DNA of 64,000 bases from assembly GCF_901709675.1 (NCBI RefSeq), contig NC_051094.1, positions 11,898,501 to 11,962,500 on the forward strand, written 5' to 3'. This stretch comes from Syngnathus acus (Eukaryota; Chordata; Actinopteri; Syngnathiformes; Syngnathidae). How positions within the stretch are numbered: the stretch's first letter is position 1; each line of letters begins with the position of its first letter. The notes under the pieces are model-generated. The model saw nothing but the letters and a program-made list of their open reading frames with translations. It did no database searches and was not told the origin of the DNA. A program made the translations under genes and the position numbers. Of the stretch, positions 24,807 to 45,200 are shown in pieces.

Positions 24807-27800
24807 CATATGAGCAAGGGGAGGATGCACAGGAGGAGAGAACAATGGCAAATCCGCCAGTGATTGTGAGCTCTGCTGAAAGAAAGTGCCTGCGGTTCAA
24901 ACACACCAACAGCAAACTAAACAAAGAGTCACGTCGCAGAGGGAGATCACATGAAAAGAAATAACACAGTCAACTGTCACATAAAGTTGGTGACAACATG
25001 TTGGCAGAATAAATGGAATGCAGACGTTTGAGGTTCACGCCAGGCAATGGACAGTGACAAATGAACCTGTTTGTTTGCAATAATTGGCTTTTCTACACCT
25101 AACACAGTGGAGACAATGAACAATGTCTACACTACGTTTAATATAGATAGGTCTTTACAGAAATAAGAATTAAGCATTAAGCAAGCAGGTCATCTTGTAA
25201 CACTTATGCTGTTTGTCGGATGGTTTTCAGATTGCCATAAGAGCTGCATTTTCATTCATTCCCCTTTTTTTAAATAAATGTGAACTGGCAGTTTGAGAAC
25301 GACAATGTTTTAAAATACACATGTCTGAGTTTGCTTTAGGCTTGCTTAACACGGCCAAAAGACTGGAAGCAATTTAAGATAAGTACTGAGGCGCAGGTTG
25401 GCTTTAGTGTTGGGCTCGTAAGTGTATCTAATATCGCTGCATGTGATCATTTGAGTGTTAAAACAAGTGCGCTGCACCGAGACCGGAATATTGTCGCCTT
25501 GACACCAATGGCGGGTCAGAGTGTCTGCTGCTGATAAGAGTAATCAGGCTGATGGTAGCGGGCCCACTTATGCGGACAAAATTGTCCATATCCTTCCGTT
25601 GAAGGAAGAAAAACTTTGGGTCATGGAAAAGAACGTACATAAATATTTACTGATAAAAGAGAAGATTGACATTTTGAGGCACTTACTGTAATCAAATGGT
25701 TTCTGTAATGTTTTGAGACTTGTGCAACGGTCAACAGGTATCTTAACCTACTCATCAACAACAAAAGGCTCTACAGGTTTGATGAGTACCTTCTCCAGAC
25801 TGCATGTTTCAGCTCCATTCCACAGATGTTCAAAATTATTTCAATAAGGGGAATACATATCCTGCAACTGACACTTTGCAGCACATTTTGTTTCAGGAAG
25901 CATGATGGTATTTTGTCTTCTGATTTCATTGAATCATACACAAATTCATGACAACAAGCACAGTTTATATATTGAATAATGTCATTAGATAATAAAAATG
26001 TCATTTCTTTAGGGAAATATCGCAATAATATCGGTATTGCTAGATTCAACAATCATATGGCAAGTTTTTCCAATATCATGCAGCTCTGATATCCAGCGAC
26101 TGACTTAAAAGGTTTCATATTTACTAGTTAATGTACTTCTAGATAAAATAATGATTGCCTCTGTGTTTGAGGGTGTGTACTAAAGAATTCACATTCTGAA
26201 CAAAAGATGGCATGGATGGAGCTAAATATAGCCCTTTGGTAATTGTCTCCGATTACGGACAGCACTTTGAATGAGCAAAGCCAACAAAACAATCCCACGC
26301 TTTTGTTACTGCCTCTTCAAGGAAGCAAGAACTCCTGCTGGCAGAAAGTAGAGAAAGCAAAGACAACAAATGTTCTATTAGGAAGCACATGAGCATTTGA
26401 TCAAGATCAGGACTTAACTAAAGGGCCGTGGCAGCATGATACCAAAAGCTGGAGTCACTGATGTATTATGTTACGTATTTAGATTTGTTTTGTTTGTGTG
26501 AATGGCAGCTCGTTTGATGACCATCTGTTGTCTTGAGAATTTACATTAGCACTTTCACTCGCAAGATGTTTTTTTTTTTAATATATAAATACCATGTGTG
26601 TAATCCAGTGACTCAATCACTCAATGTTTTCTACGTAAGAACATTTCTGTTTTAAATTGAGAGCTTTTCATGTACAATTCAAGATATGGAAAAAAAAGTC
26701 GTCTTTTTTCAAACAATTTATGCACACCACATCAAAGACACACAGAGCACAAAACAACTTGTGAGAGTGAAATGCTGAAAGTTGACGCCACACTAAGGAA
26801 GTGCGATGCCCCTCGTGAGCACACATGAAAGAAATAAACCAGTCCTGTGTGCGCAAACTCTCTTGAAAGAGATTCAAACCGATGTTGGCGTCCATCTACA
26901 AAGGACAATGAAAAGCTATGTTTTACTTAATATCCTTTGAAAGACTTGAGCGTCTAATCTTTTTCTTCAGTTTGTGTTACTCTACCTTAATAATATGACC
27001 ATTCTAGAGTAGAATATTTACACTGAACTGGCATGAATGAAGCACTGAATAGTCTGTAACTAACAGAATGTGTTCATATAATGAGTTTGTTTTAGAATTG
27101 TGAATCATAATTGTGAAAACTGGTGTCATTCATAGTCTTTTTTTGGGGGGGGGGTACCCAACAGCCTTCATATGTAATCCCTGGCAAGGACAGACATTGC
27201 CTCTGGCCCAAAAGGATTCTTATTTGGGAGTAAGCCCTCTGCCACACAAGTAATGCACCAAAGTCGACTTCAAACTGGAAGGAGGAATGTACTAGTGCGG
27301 ATGAAGCCTTGTTTAACTTTGCTCAATCAAGGCTGTTGGATTTGAAAGCAGCAAAAGGCTGGAGGCAGGTCAGGGGAGGTCAGAGAGGACAGCGAAAGCT
27401 TCTTATATGTGACTGAGACACTTTTGAGGACCACTGCAAAGGGGCACTGAGTCAGTTCATTTATATTCAAGGATTTGACCTACAGACAACAGTGGTGTCA
27501 GTTAGGTTAAGACAGCTGTGCCTTGTTGCATTGTGCCCTTGCCGAAAAAGCCAGTTGGTCCCCTGGCCCCCCTGCCTTGCGTGGTTGCCATAGCAAGCAA
27601 ATGAGTCCAATAGCATTTTGTCACACTCATGTAGTCGCACATTCTTCCTCGCTTCCTCCTCGTTTTGACTTTCCAAAAATGCTGCTTCACCGAGACACTC
27701 CCAAGTAAGACTGTTTGGGACAATGACAATAGTTGCTGCGTTTCATTCATCCCCACGCATATATTTTGTACAGCACAAACTAAGAGGAGCGGCCTCCCAA

Positions 27801-30373
27801 CATGCAAAAGCTGCCCTGCCCAAAACACATGACAATTATTTTACCGCTCTCTGTTGTGGGATTTGAGTGGGTGGATTGGTTCACTATTTATCCTGAAAGA
27901 CTAACAAGACCCTAGGATATTCTTCTTTTGAATCCTGACTGCAAACATTTTAGGCAAGTTGATGAAATTCAACAACAAAAAATTATGCATGTTCAAATAG
28001 CAAGTGGAAGCCAACTGTGAAGTTTCTAAAGGAAACTAAGTGATTGGCGGTATGCTTGTTTAGTGTCTAGTTGTCACAGAAAAATGTTCCTAGGGCCAAT
28101 TTCAAGGAGAAGAGACTGAAGGGAAAATTGCAGCCGCATTTAGCAGTCAAGCTGGCGAGTGGCTGCTCTCAGGTGGTAGGGCATGTCGGTGCCTCACCAA
28201 ACATGAGTAGGATGGCTGCTGCAATTGGCTCTGTAATTACAGGCTAGGGCAGAGAGAAGCTTATGGCCCCAGGGGCCAACTGGGTCATGATGCAGAGAAA
28301 CATTCAGCTCCCTCCTAAATCCTCACTCCACCTGTCCCTAATGTTTCAGTTTCCTCGTTTGGCTGACAGGGGCTTTAACCTTTCCATAGCGGTGTCAGGC
28401 AGACAATTCTGAGTAGTTAATGAATTGTGTCACTTCCACATTCCTTCACCCTTTTACCTATGGGCTGCTAATTGTAGAGAAGCTTACACTGAGAATAATA
28501 AATAATAAACTAGTGTTAACTTTTGGATATTTTTTTCACATTTTTTCCAGCAATCTGGGATCTTAGATCAAATAGTTAAGTCATTTTTGTGTTTGTAGGT
28601 ATGTACACTCACAGGGCAACGCATGGCGACGCCATCATCATCTAGTGGTTTCTGCGTTCCGGTACAAAGACCTGAGCCCTTTGTCGAAGAGCAGATTTCG
28701 TATTAAAAAAAATGGATACGAGAAAACAGCAGTCTTTTTGTAGTCGGTGTTAGCTTTTTTTTTCATCTCTTTGGTGCGTGTCTCTGCCTTGAAGCGATGT
28801 TGGCCGGACTTGAACTGGGGCCAGTGCTGTTCAATGTCAGGGCCTTGACTTCTTAGAGTTACTAGCACAGATCTTGTGTTAAAGGATCAAATAGAAGAAG
28901 TTAGAGAACAAAACACTCTACAACAGTTAAACTGATAACAGTGCAATTATTATAATGTAAATTTCCCTGATGAACATTAGACTGTCTAATTATGAGCAGC
29001 ACAATGATCATTCGTGGCGAAACAATATATTAGTGCACCATGCTGTGTAAGATTTTCGTCTTAAATGAACAGCACTGGAAAAATGTTGGTTAAAACACCA
29101 GGATGGGCTATATAATGTACACATCTAACCTAAACAATGTTTTAATGCAAATATATTAAGATGTGACAAAAGTATTGACACTTTTTACTCAATTAGATAC
29201 TTGTATTACTGCAGACTCAGATTCTGTGAAATTTGTGTCAGACAAAAGGACTGCAGGAGGCAATCTTTTAAATGTTGTGCTTGGTGAGTTCAAACATTCA
29301 CCATCACTGACCTTTTTTCTTGTAGTCGGGAGGTGTCATGGCAGCATGGGAAGAAGGTCTTTGCTGACCACAGCAGTGTCCTGGAGAGGCAGAGCACCAC
29401 AGAGGCAGCCCCAATGAGAATGCCATGTGATCTCTGGAAAGTCAACAAGGCTTGGTCCACAGCTGGGCTTCAAGAGAACACAGAGCCCACACATAGCAAC
29501 ACCCTCCTGCTGTGAGAAACCAAGGAGACGCGGGACTCACGGCCAACATTTGATTCATTCCAGTAGAATTTTACCCGATTAGATGTGAGAAGACAGAATA
29601 GATATCCCACAAAGTTCTCATCACCAAAAATGCCCTTCCTACCTTTAGCACTAACTTAATATTTGTTTTGATACAAGTCTGCAAAATCACTGTGGTACTG
29701 CTTTTATACAGCAAATTTATGACACCAAGTCTGAAAAATGTTGGGAACAAAATGGCGCCCAGAGTTGATCGATTCCAAAACGGCTTGGAGCATCTGCATG
29801 TGTATAGCCAACCAAAAAGCCTCAATTGTGAAACAACAGTGTCACCTTATTACCATTTCAAGCTTGTGCTGACGTGAGAAAAAAAATAACTTCAGACTAA
29901 TGGAAAAGAAAAGAGGGAAAACTGAGCCATCGCATAGTAAGAAATGTGAGGCTTTAATTCACTCAGAAGATTAAGCTGCCTTTTGCATCAAATTGAAATC
30001 TCAATGTTATGTCGCTCCTTTTTCCAAAGCATTGGCTTTGAACAAAGGTGCAGGAGAAGCATCACTAGCAAAGAATATAAAAAGCACAATGTGGGAATAA
30101 AACAGAGGGGAGTTGAGCATCAAAGGCAACCAGGCACAGCAGGACTGGCATCGGTGTGAACTCCCAACTTAGGACACTCAGCATGCTCTTCACCAATCGC
30201 CCCCTTTAGATCAGTACTGGGCAGTAATTAAAACCATCATTCCCACTGCCTCAGTATCTCATTAGCCACACGACCTCAGGCTTTCATCCTTACTTTTCCA
30301 AAAATATCACCCCACACCAGCAGAGATGAGACCCTCACAACCAAAATACATACGTACAAAACCATGTACATTG

Positions 30374-30384
30374 CACACGCACAA

Positions 30385-30418
<34 letters not shown>

Positions 30419-30433
30419 ACTAACACACACACA
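30374..30433. repeat. (CA)n microsatellite, interrupted
   Basis: A CA-rich run with occasional CG substitutions. Confidence 0.9.
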
Positions 30434-30459
30434 GTTTGAGACCAATTTTCGTTTTATTT

Positions 30460-30720
30460 TTGCAAGTCGAGCACAGAGCGCAGTCCAACTGCATATGGGT
30501 GGAGTTTTCTATCTTTTGGTATTTTGCTCGACGTTGCCCTGGAAGAATTGGGCGTAACGGGGGCGTTTGGGCCTTTGTGCGCCGTTGTGGGATGGGAGTA
30601 GACTTTTCCCAGCCAATCCGCGCCATGTTCCTCATTTGCATCAAAATTAGGACGGTCGAAGGCAAATCCAAGTTGGCCTTGCCTGACATTGCGGAAACTA
30701 AAGCATCACCCAATTTGGGG
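30460..30720 (+). repeat. Dispersed repeat, copy 1
   Basis: This segment shares an ordered series of short blocks (TCCAACTG, GGGCGTAAC, CTCATTTGCAT, GGTCG, TTGCCTGACATTGCGG) with 62700-62900. The common order and spacing show that both derive from one dispersed element. I see no terminal repeats, and the class is unknown. Confidence 0.5.
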
Positions 30721-30797
30721 AACCTACCTAACCTATTCCAGCAAGATGCCCTTCAAAACGCACATGAATCTATTATTGATTAGCTGATAAACATGCG

Positions 30798-30842
30798 TAG
30801 TAGTAGTAGTAGTAGTAGTAGTAATAGTAGTAGTAGTAGTTA
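30798..30842. repeat. (TAG)n microsatellite
   Basis: About 15 TAG trinucleotides with one TAA interruption. Confidence 0.95.
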
Positions 30843-31042
30843 ATGGTGCTTGAAATTTAATCATTCCTTGAGTACAATTTATGTTCAGCAAATCCAATGC
30901 AGTCATGAACGACACTTAGTGCACTTTTTGATTACTTCTGGAAATTTTGACAAGCTAACCTCTGAAGCTTGTCTCTCGGTTATTTATCTGAAATTACTAC
31001 TCCTTTTTTCTTTCGTTTTTTTCTGCTTGTGTGGATGCACTA

Positions 31043-31091
31043 TGCTGCTTCTAACAGGTCACCACGTGTGGCTGACCTGTTAGAAGCAGCA
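31043..31091. repeat. Perfect 19-bp inverted repeat (hairpin) with E-box loop
   Basis: Arms 31043-31061 and 31073-31091 are exact reverse complements. The 11-base loop contains CACGTG at 31063-31068. No pairing continues beyond the arms, so it is too short for a microRNA precursor. Confidence 0.9.
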
Positions 31092-33240
31092 AGTCCTGTG
31101 TGCAGTCATCATGAGAACACAAACTATAAGAACAGAGTGAACTCATCTCGTGCAACTCATCACTCATTTTTTGCCACTCTTTATGTGTGTAGACTACCAT
31201 TTTAAAAAGTGTTCAAAATGTTTAAAATCATATTGTGTGTCCTCTGCCTTCGGAGCTAAGGACCGTCCGTCTCCTCGGATCTTGTTTTTCAGTGGACATA
31301 CCAAATACGACATTATCCTCATATACATTCAAGAACAACAGAGACATCATTAATTTTAATTGTATACCAGAAAGTAAATGAATTTCAGAAAGCAAATACA
31401 AAGTGCAAGATAACATGAAAGACTAACCCCACAAATAGCGATGGTGTTTGTTCAAAAAGAAAAAGCGGACAGAAAATCCAATTAGATTTGCATTGTGCTA
31501 GCAAGCTGCAAACATCCAGCAGTGTTTGTGACAACGAGACGTTAAAATGAGGACAAACTGATACATTTGAAACTCTTACGCCATCACTATCAAAGAGCGA
31601 AATTTTGAAGTGGGCGAATATCTGTTGCAGTGGTCAGATTTAGCACTTTGGCAGTAGATAAAAGGAAACCCGTCTTCCCATGTTTAATTCAGTGTGAACC
31701 ATGACTAACTCATATGAAACTGGGCTTCTGAAGTCAATTGAAGACTTCTTCAGTCGGTTACTTTAGAATGCCCTTGTATCATTACAATGTTAAGGGAGAG
31801 GGTCAGAACAATATAGCGAATCACAGGAGGTTCGTTTCATTTCTTTATTAGAGTAGTTTGACAGTGTAGCAGCAGTGTGCGACTATACTAAACCTTAATC
31901 CATTGCATGTCATTAACCTACTTGGCATAGCTGCCAGGCTGTTTAGTGTGATCGCTGCAAGAGAGCTAATGGACTAAAAGGATGTCATTAACAGCATCAT
32001 TTATGCTTCAGTCAGACCCTATCAGATTTCAAAATTTTATCATGAAGGGCGAAAAGACACTGGGAGAGCATACTCCATTTTGATGCATGGTAAGTCTTAT
32101 CAGTATTGGGTCCTGGGTGACCTTTAACCTTCCTTTGTCACATTGATTTGAGGTGACACTAAATATGTATCTTTGCCCCCCCTGTCACAAAAATCGACAG
32201 ATTTGTTGTTTCCTCCTCAGTGTCATCATAAGTTAGTTGTTATTAAAAGGCAAACGCAGGCTGGTTCTCAGCCAAATTTAGCGAACTGACTCTCTGCTGT
32301 GTTTCTTTGAGAAGCCTTTGATGTTAGCAGGGGGTTTCTACACTTGCACTGATGGTAACGAAAGATACTTTAAGCGATTCTTTTTTATCTGGCAAGCTTA
32401 ATGAAAGATTAATGGGTTTGATATTTCCCCTTGTTTATATTTTATTCCGAAAATAAGACATGATCCTTAGAACCCGTTAAAAGATTATTGGTCATGATTT
32501 TGAAAGTTGTCATGTCATGGTCATGACAATATGTTGATGAATCCTGCATGGATCTTGCTTGAACTGTTATTTGCTATTGCCCGGAGACATTTGAAATTTT
32601 CAAACAGCTTAAGTCGGTAACGATGAAAACTTTGTGGACTGTGGATTGAATTGTGTGTAAGGACGGACATCATATAACAACGGTATGAATTGTAAACCCA
32701 GTGTGGATTTCCATGAGGTCCTGAGTGTGCTACAGAGTTTTATTCCTACCTAGTGGTGATGTAACCCGAATTTGCACATGACTTTAAAGGTTTTAGCATT
32801 TGAGTCCAAGTGTTGTTTGTTACTTTTGTTTATTTTTGGGGTTCCTCATCTTTAACTTTCACTGGAACAGGTGGCAGCTGAGTGTAAATAAGAATCAGCA
32901 GCACTACCACATCTGAGACCGTAGTACTCAGTCAGGTGAGGTTGAGTGCCCTTTATTGCTCGGGGATGAGAGCCTGCCCCAGGTGGAAGAGTTCAAGTAT
33001 TTGGGACTTTTTTTATGAATGACGGATGAAAGGAACATGAGTTCAACAGGTAGATGAACTCTGCAAGGTTTGCAGTCACTCTCTAAATAGATGGATGGCT
33101 GGCAGATGGTTAGATGAATGCATGTAGTATTGTGTTTTTTTTTGGTTTGTACTTTTTAAATGAACTATTGCATATTTTACTTCAATTGTCATAGAAAGGG
33201 TAATATAGTTTTGTTATTGTTTTAACTTGAAACACATTAA

Positions 33241-33294
33241 TCCATCCATCCATCCATCCATCCATCCATCCATCCATCCATCCATCCATCCATC
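33241..33294. repeat. (TCCA)n microsatellite
   Basis: About 13 TCCA units. In fish this motif often seeds from the 'CCATCCATTTTCTGTACC' dispersed element, another copy of which lies at 36551. Confidence 0.95.
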
Positions 33295-33779
33295 TCCTTA
33301 TTACCTACGTATCATTATTATTATTAGATTCCTTCATCCAAACAATTTACACATTGACACCAAATACGTTGATATGCTTCAACAGAAGATTTGAATTGAA
33401 TTGAATTCATACCAGACGATCTCAGCTTTGTAATAGCCTGTGTATGTTTATGATTTAAAGGTGTTTCCAGGAGTGCATCTTTGCATATACTGCCAATTAA
33501 TGAAATTGCTTTGCATTGCTGCTGTACCTGCAAACGCACCACTGCACAATTGTTCAATTTTACAATGGCCCTTGTTGTACCTTGCTTCTTTCGGAGGGCC
33601 ATTATGACTGTCAACCCAAATAAATGTATGAGAACCTCGTATTATATACAGTGAAAGCTACAAAACAAACTGACAAATAACTCGTTTTCAAATCAGACGA
33701 GTAAAAACTGGTCAAATATTTAAAAAAAAGATATTATGAAAAGGGAAGACAATTTGCAATTCTAGTAATGACACACGAA

Positions 33780-33875
33780 TTTGATGCACAATTTGTCTTC
33801 GCGGGCCACATAAAATGATGTGGTGGACCGTATCTGGCCCCCGGGCCTTGAGTTTGACAACCATGTGTTAAACGG
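33780..33875. repeat. Old hAT-like transposon end
   Basis: The sequence GCGGGCCACATAAAATGATGT followed by CTGGCCCCCGGGCCTTGAGT and TTGACAACC resembles the widespread vertebrate hAT-derived terminal sequence. It is recognised from general pattern only and its borders are unclear. Confidence 0.4.
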
Positions 33876-34007
33876 ATTACTGCGCTGAAAACAAATAGTT
33901 CCGCAAACAATTCGGAAATAACATTTTGCCGGACTTCGTATCGTATCGTATTTGATTACATTCTAAATAAAGGCATATTTTATTTGCAAACCGATTTTGT
34001 TTAAGTA

Positions 34008-34013
34008 CGGTTA
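34008..34013 (-). promoter_or_regulatory. MYB-like site upstream of piwil1
   Basis: CGGTTA on the plus strand is TAACCG on the minus strand, fitting the MYB core YAACNG. It lies 83 bp upstream of the TATA box. A-MYB is known to drive piRNA-pathway genes in vertebrate testis; that this site is used is inference. Confidence 0.35.
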
Positions 34014-34095
34014 ACGCGGCGACCTACTGTATGTTGCACGCGGAAGGATTTTGCAAGGCTCACTTCGCAAATGCGCCACCTCAATTATCGCAAAC

Positions 34096-34103
34096 TATAA
34101 ATA
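34096..34103 (+). promoter_or_regulatory. TATA box of piwil1
   Basis: TATAAATA lies about 30 bp before a plausible transcription start (about 34127-34133) and 48 bp before a consensus splice donor (GTAAGT at 34151). The promoter, short leader exon and donor therefore fit one compact unit. Confidence 0.6.
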
Positions 34104-34126
34104 GACGACCACAGAATCTTTTGTTC

Positions 34127-34150
34127 ATCGACAGACTTCGTTGTTTGCGC
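34127..34150 (+). other. piwil1: piwil1 non-coding exon 1
   Basis: A very short 5' UTR exon is inferred between the TATA-directed start and the donor CGC|GTAAGT. It would join an acceptor just before the first coding exon (TCTTTAG at about 34584-34590, followed by 27 bases of leader to the ATG at 34618). The 5' end is approximate. Confidence 0.5.
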
Positions 34151-34617
34151 GTAAGTATGCGAAACAACATGTATAGAATGTATCGGAACTTTGAATGTAA
34201 ATGCTTTATTTCTGTTATTTGTTTGTTATGGCGAGGTATCGAAATAGAATCATTGGACTAATCGCCTTTTTGATTCCTCATTTAACGCACACGAATAGTG
34301 AAATGTATTGTGGCCCGATGATGCCATCAAATGCGCATTAGATAGATATTAGGTTTTATAGCTTTACTTGTGGTTGTCGTGGTATTTATTTAAATTAGCT
34401 AAGGTTAGCACAGTAAGCACGTTGTCAGGATCGTCACAATGAGCAGGTGCGAACTGGGGCCTACTAAACAGCAAATGGCTCTAAACCACGATTGATAGTT
34501 AACTATTTTCATTGATGCTCGTGTTCGAACGCTTGGCGAAGTGTGCCCGGTGGACTCTTGTGTAGAATTGTTAATTTTTAAAATCTTTAGTTTAGGAAAC
34601 TTTGAGATTGAGGGAAA

Positions 34618-41753
<7,136 letters not shown>

Positions 41754-41816
41754 GGAGGAAGCAGCCCTGTTTGGCTGTTTTCTTATGTTATCTGTTTTGT
41801 TGTTCTCTTTGTTTGA

Positions 41817-41822
41817 AATAAA
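41817..41822 (+). terminator. piwil1: piwil1 polyadenylation signal
   Basis: A canonical AATAAA lies 64 bases after the stop codon, giving a very short 3' UTR. Confidence 0.75.
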
Positions 41823-42299
41823 GATCTAGCAATCAATCAATTGCATGCTATTTGTAACCTCGAGGCCTTTGGTCCGTTCTAAATAGAGAATTTGTACTTT
41901 GAAAGAATACGTTCAGTGTGATAGAGCAAGACAGGAGTGGACTTTATACCTTTTTTTTTTGGCTCGGTTTATGATGCTTTACTCTTAACTCACCCAAGCA
42001 TACCTTCTTAAACCTAGAGGTGGATGACCTCTTATTTGTTGAGATGAAAAATGCTTGTTCAGGTGTTGGTTAATTTTACGTATCATAAATGTGGATTTGC
42101 CTTGAGGTTTTGCAATGTGCCTGGATAAGGTGTCAAACAACACGAACATATTCAAGATGGCAGACATCATAGCATCTGTAAAAGTCAAGGTTCTTCAAAA
42201 AGAAAAATACCTTATCCATTGGTTGACCACAATCAATTTGTGGGAAAAACAGGTCATCTCTTAGTCAATCAGACATGCAAATTGTTAAAAAATATCAAA

Positions 42300-45200
42300 T
42301 TTATTTAGAAAAGATTGCACATGCACCCACACAGTAATCCAGCAATATAGGCTGATTATTCTTATAATAAAGCTAGCTCACATTGCAAACTAAAAGATCT
42401 TCACACCATGAGAAACGCTTGCACTGCATAATTATAAAGTGAATGTACAAAAAGGCAGTTTGAAAATCAAGTATAAACATTTATAAACAATTTACAAAAG
42501 AGCAACAGTCACACAAAAATGCTTGGAAGCAATGTGGGCTAAAGGAACTATTGGTCGAAGATAACCATAGACTGACATTTCTGAACACCAAGTGTATCCA
42601 TTTTACAGATTGCGTTGCATACGTTTGAGCTTTCTTTTGGCAGTTGAGAGTTTTTGTCAGTGTGAATGGGTCCCTCCCTTTTGATTCATGCGGATAAAAT
42701 GGGATTAACGCTATGATGGTCATTGTACTGTTGGGGGCAGCTAGAAAACAGTACCTTTCAACTGATCATACATTCACGACAAACGGAATAAAGAGTGGCT
42801 ACGTATACTATCTACATTTACAGTACCTTGATCCTGCGTCATCTGAGAATCAGGATCTGACATTTCAAATGAAGCAGGTTTGGGTCCAGGATAGAGGGGT
42901 TCTAAAGAGGTAGCCTTTTGTCACTTTAACTGCCACTCTCAATCCAATCTCCAAAGGGTCATCAAATAACCAAAGTGCTCATTTTTACCGATGTTACTTT
43001 TTGGGGCGAGGGGGTGCATTTTAAAGTCCGGGGCAAAGAACTCCAGGAGTTATAAATATCAGATCTGATTGTATGGGAAAAGGACATTTCTTGAGTGCCA
43101 CGTGACTTTGTAGACAACACAAATAAGACATTTGCAGAAACTTGGTCACATTTGATCATGTTTAAAAAAATAAATAAACTGATAAGGCAAGTACTGTATA
43201 TGGAGCTTTGACCTACGATGTGTCTGAAGTGACTGCTGCTTTGCTTATTTTAATGGGGAAATCCCGAGTGGTCACTGTAGTACTCCTGACAGCATACTGA
43301 CTGCACCATGTAAAATACTCCCACTTTCCACAAGTAACTTGTCAGGTTTTGCCAAAGTAAAAGTATCAAGGAATAAATGCCACCTGTTCCTTGTGTGTCA
43401 AAAGAAGATCAAGTTGTCAGTTAACAGCGCCAAGCAGCAGGTTCTTCCCTTCGGAGTGTAGTCCTTTTGTCCTTATGGAGGCATGCGTGTCCAGCGGGGC
43501 CCTGATGGGAGTGCAGGATGCGTGGATGCACTGTGGGAGCGCTTGCTCTTCTGGGCCGACCCCATTTGTCCCACGGAACCTAATGGGAGACCCGTAGGGG
43601 ACAGTTGAGGGTGTTAAAAAGTCATCTGTCGGTCACACCATCAGTGAGCTCAAGTCTAGCTCTAGAAGAAAACCAGAAGCACTCTGAGGCCCCGCTGAGT
43701 ACAAACACAGCTTGTCTTGTTTCTGTATGAAGCTGCCCGCAGTCAAGAACAACACAGCGGAAGTATCAATTTACTTCCACACTTTAACAAGACGACATTT
43801 CCCAAATAACGGCAGCTCCTTACACAAATTCATTTGCCTTTGGAGACAGGAGGGACATTGCACATTCACTTCTTAAATACATGTATCTATAGAGGCTAGT
43901 GATACAACTGGGTTACAGAGAAATGACTGGTCACGACTCCTTTTCTGTAATCATAAGCTAAAAGGCTTTTCAAGTTGCACTTTAGGGAAGACATACGTTA
44001 CATACGTACAAGTACAGTACTGAGATACGCTGTGGTGGCTACTACTGTATGTATGGACAGAAATATTGAGGCACCTCTGCATCACTTGAGTCTTCATTTT
44101 AGACAATTTGAATGACTACTCATAAAGTTGATGAAATTTGGCTGTCCGGTGAAATTTTAGGAGGAACCTGAAATGCACCATACCCTTTATGGGTAATGAA
44201 ACATCTACACTTTCAAATGCAAATGCGCAAGTCATACTGAAACCTTAAAGTTAGACATTTGCATTAAAAAGTTTAGAGGTTATAAGTTTATCTGTAAAGG
44301 TTTTACAGTGCAGTGAGATTTCACCAAAAAGCTGAATATTCTGTACCTTCTGCGAGTAGTGTATTATGGCTTCAACTTAGTTCTTCTGGATATGTGAATG
44401 TATTCCCAGAAGAGTGGAAGCTACTGTAGTTGTCATATATGCAAAGAGAAGACCGCATCCCTGTTGTTATTTTGTTTTTACTTGCTGGAAATGTAATGGA
44501 AAGGTGTCCCAAAACTTTAGTCCATTCCCTGTGACTTTCTTCTTCTAGAGTATAAAACCTTTGACGTTAAAGAAAGTATCATCCTCTACTTTTGTTTTAA
44601 ATACAGCTTGCTGCTATAGACACGGATAATAGTTATCGTACTTTTTGGACTATAAGTCGCACTTGTTTTTTTTGTTTTTTTTGCATGTTTTGGCTAGGGG
44701 TGAAACCTATACTTAGCCTACCATGCATGTTTTTGGGATGTGGGAGGAAAGCGGAGTTCCCGGAGGAAACCCACGCAGGCACGCGGAGAACCAGTGTGCA
44801 CCGAGCCGCTCTGTTTTAAAATGTCCAGTGAAAATGGGAATACTATACAATGGGCACTACAGTATGGTAGTTGCCCTATCAGTCACGCTGGTCATGATAA
44901 CAAATCAGAGAACCTCTGAACATAATAGAAAAATAAACATTTCAACTAGACAGCGACAAAGGCCTGAACGGCACCATAAAAGAATATCATACTCTGCAGA
45001 TTACAAATTGCGAGTGGTGAAATATGCTTCTGTCCACGGTAATTGGGCAGAGATATTGGAGTGAGTGGAGAAACTTGTGACTGGTTTCTCTTTCCACCAA
45101 GAAGAAAAACAACAAAAGCTAATCGCAGGCTACCAGTCCACTGTAACGAGTCTACTGTAACCAGGAAAGGGTTGTCAGCGTGTATTGTGTCAGATAAATC

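Noticed and set aside
31043-31091. MicroRNA precursor
   Set aside because: The stem is only 19 bp, perfectly paired, with no extension beyond the arms; it lacks the length and bulges of a precursor.
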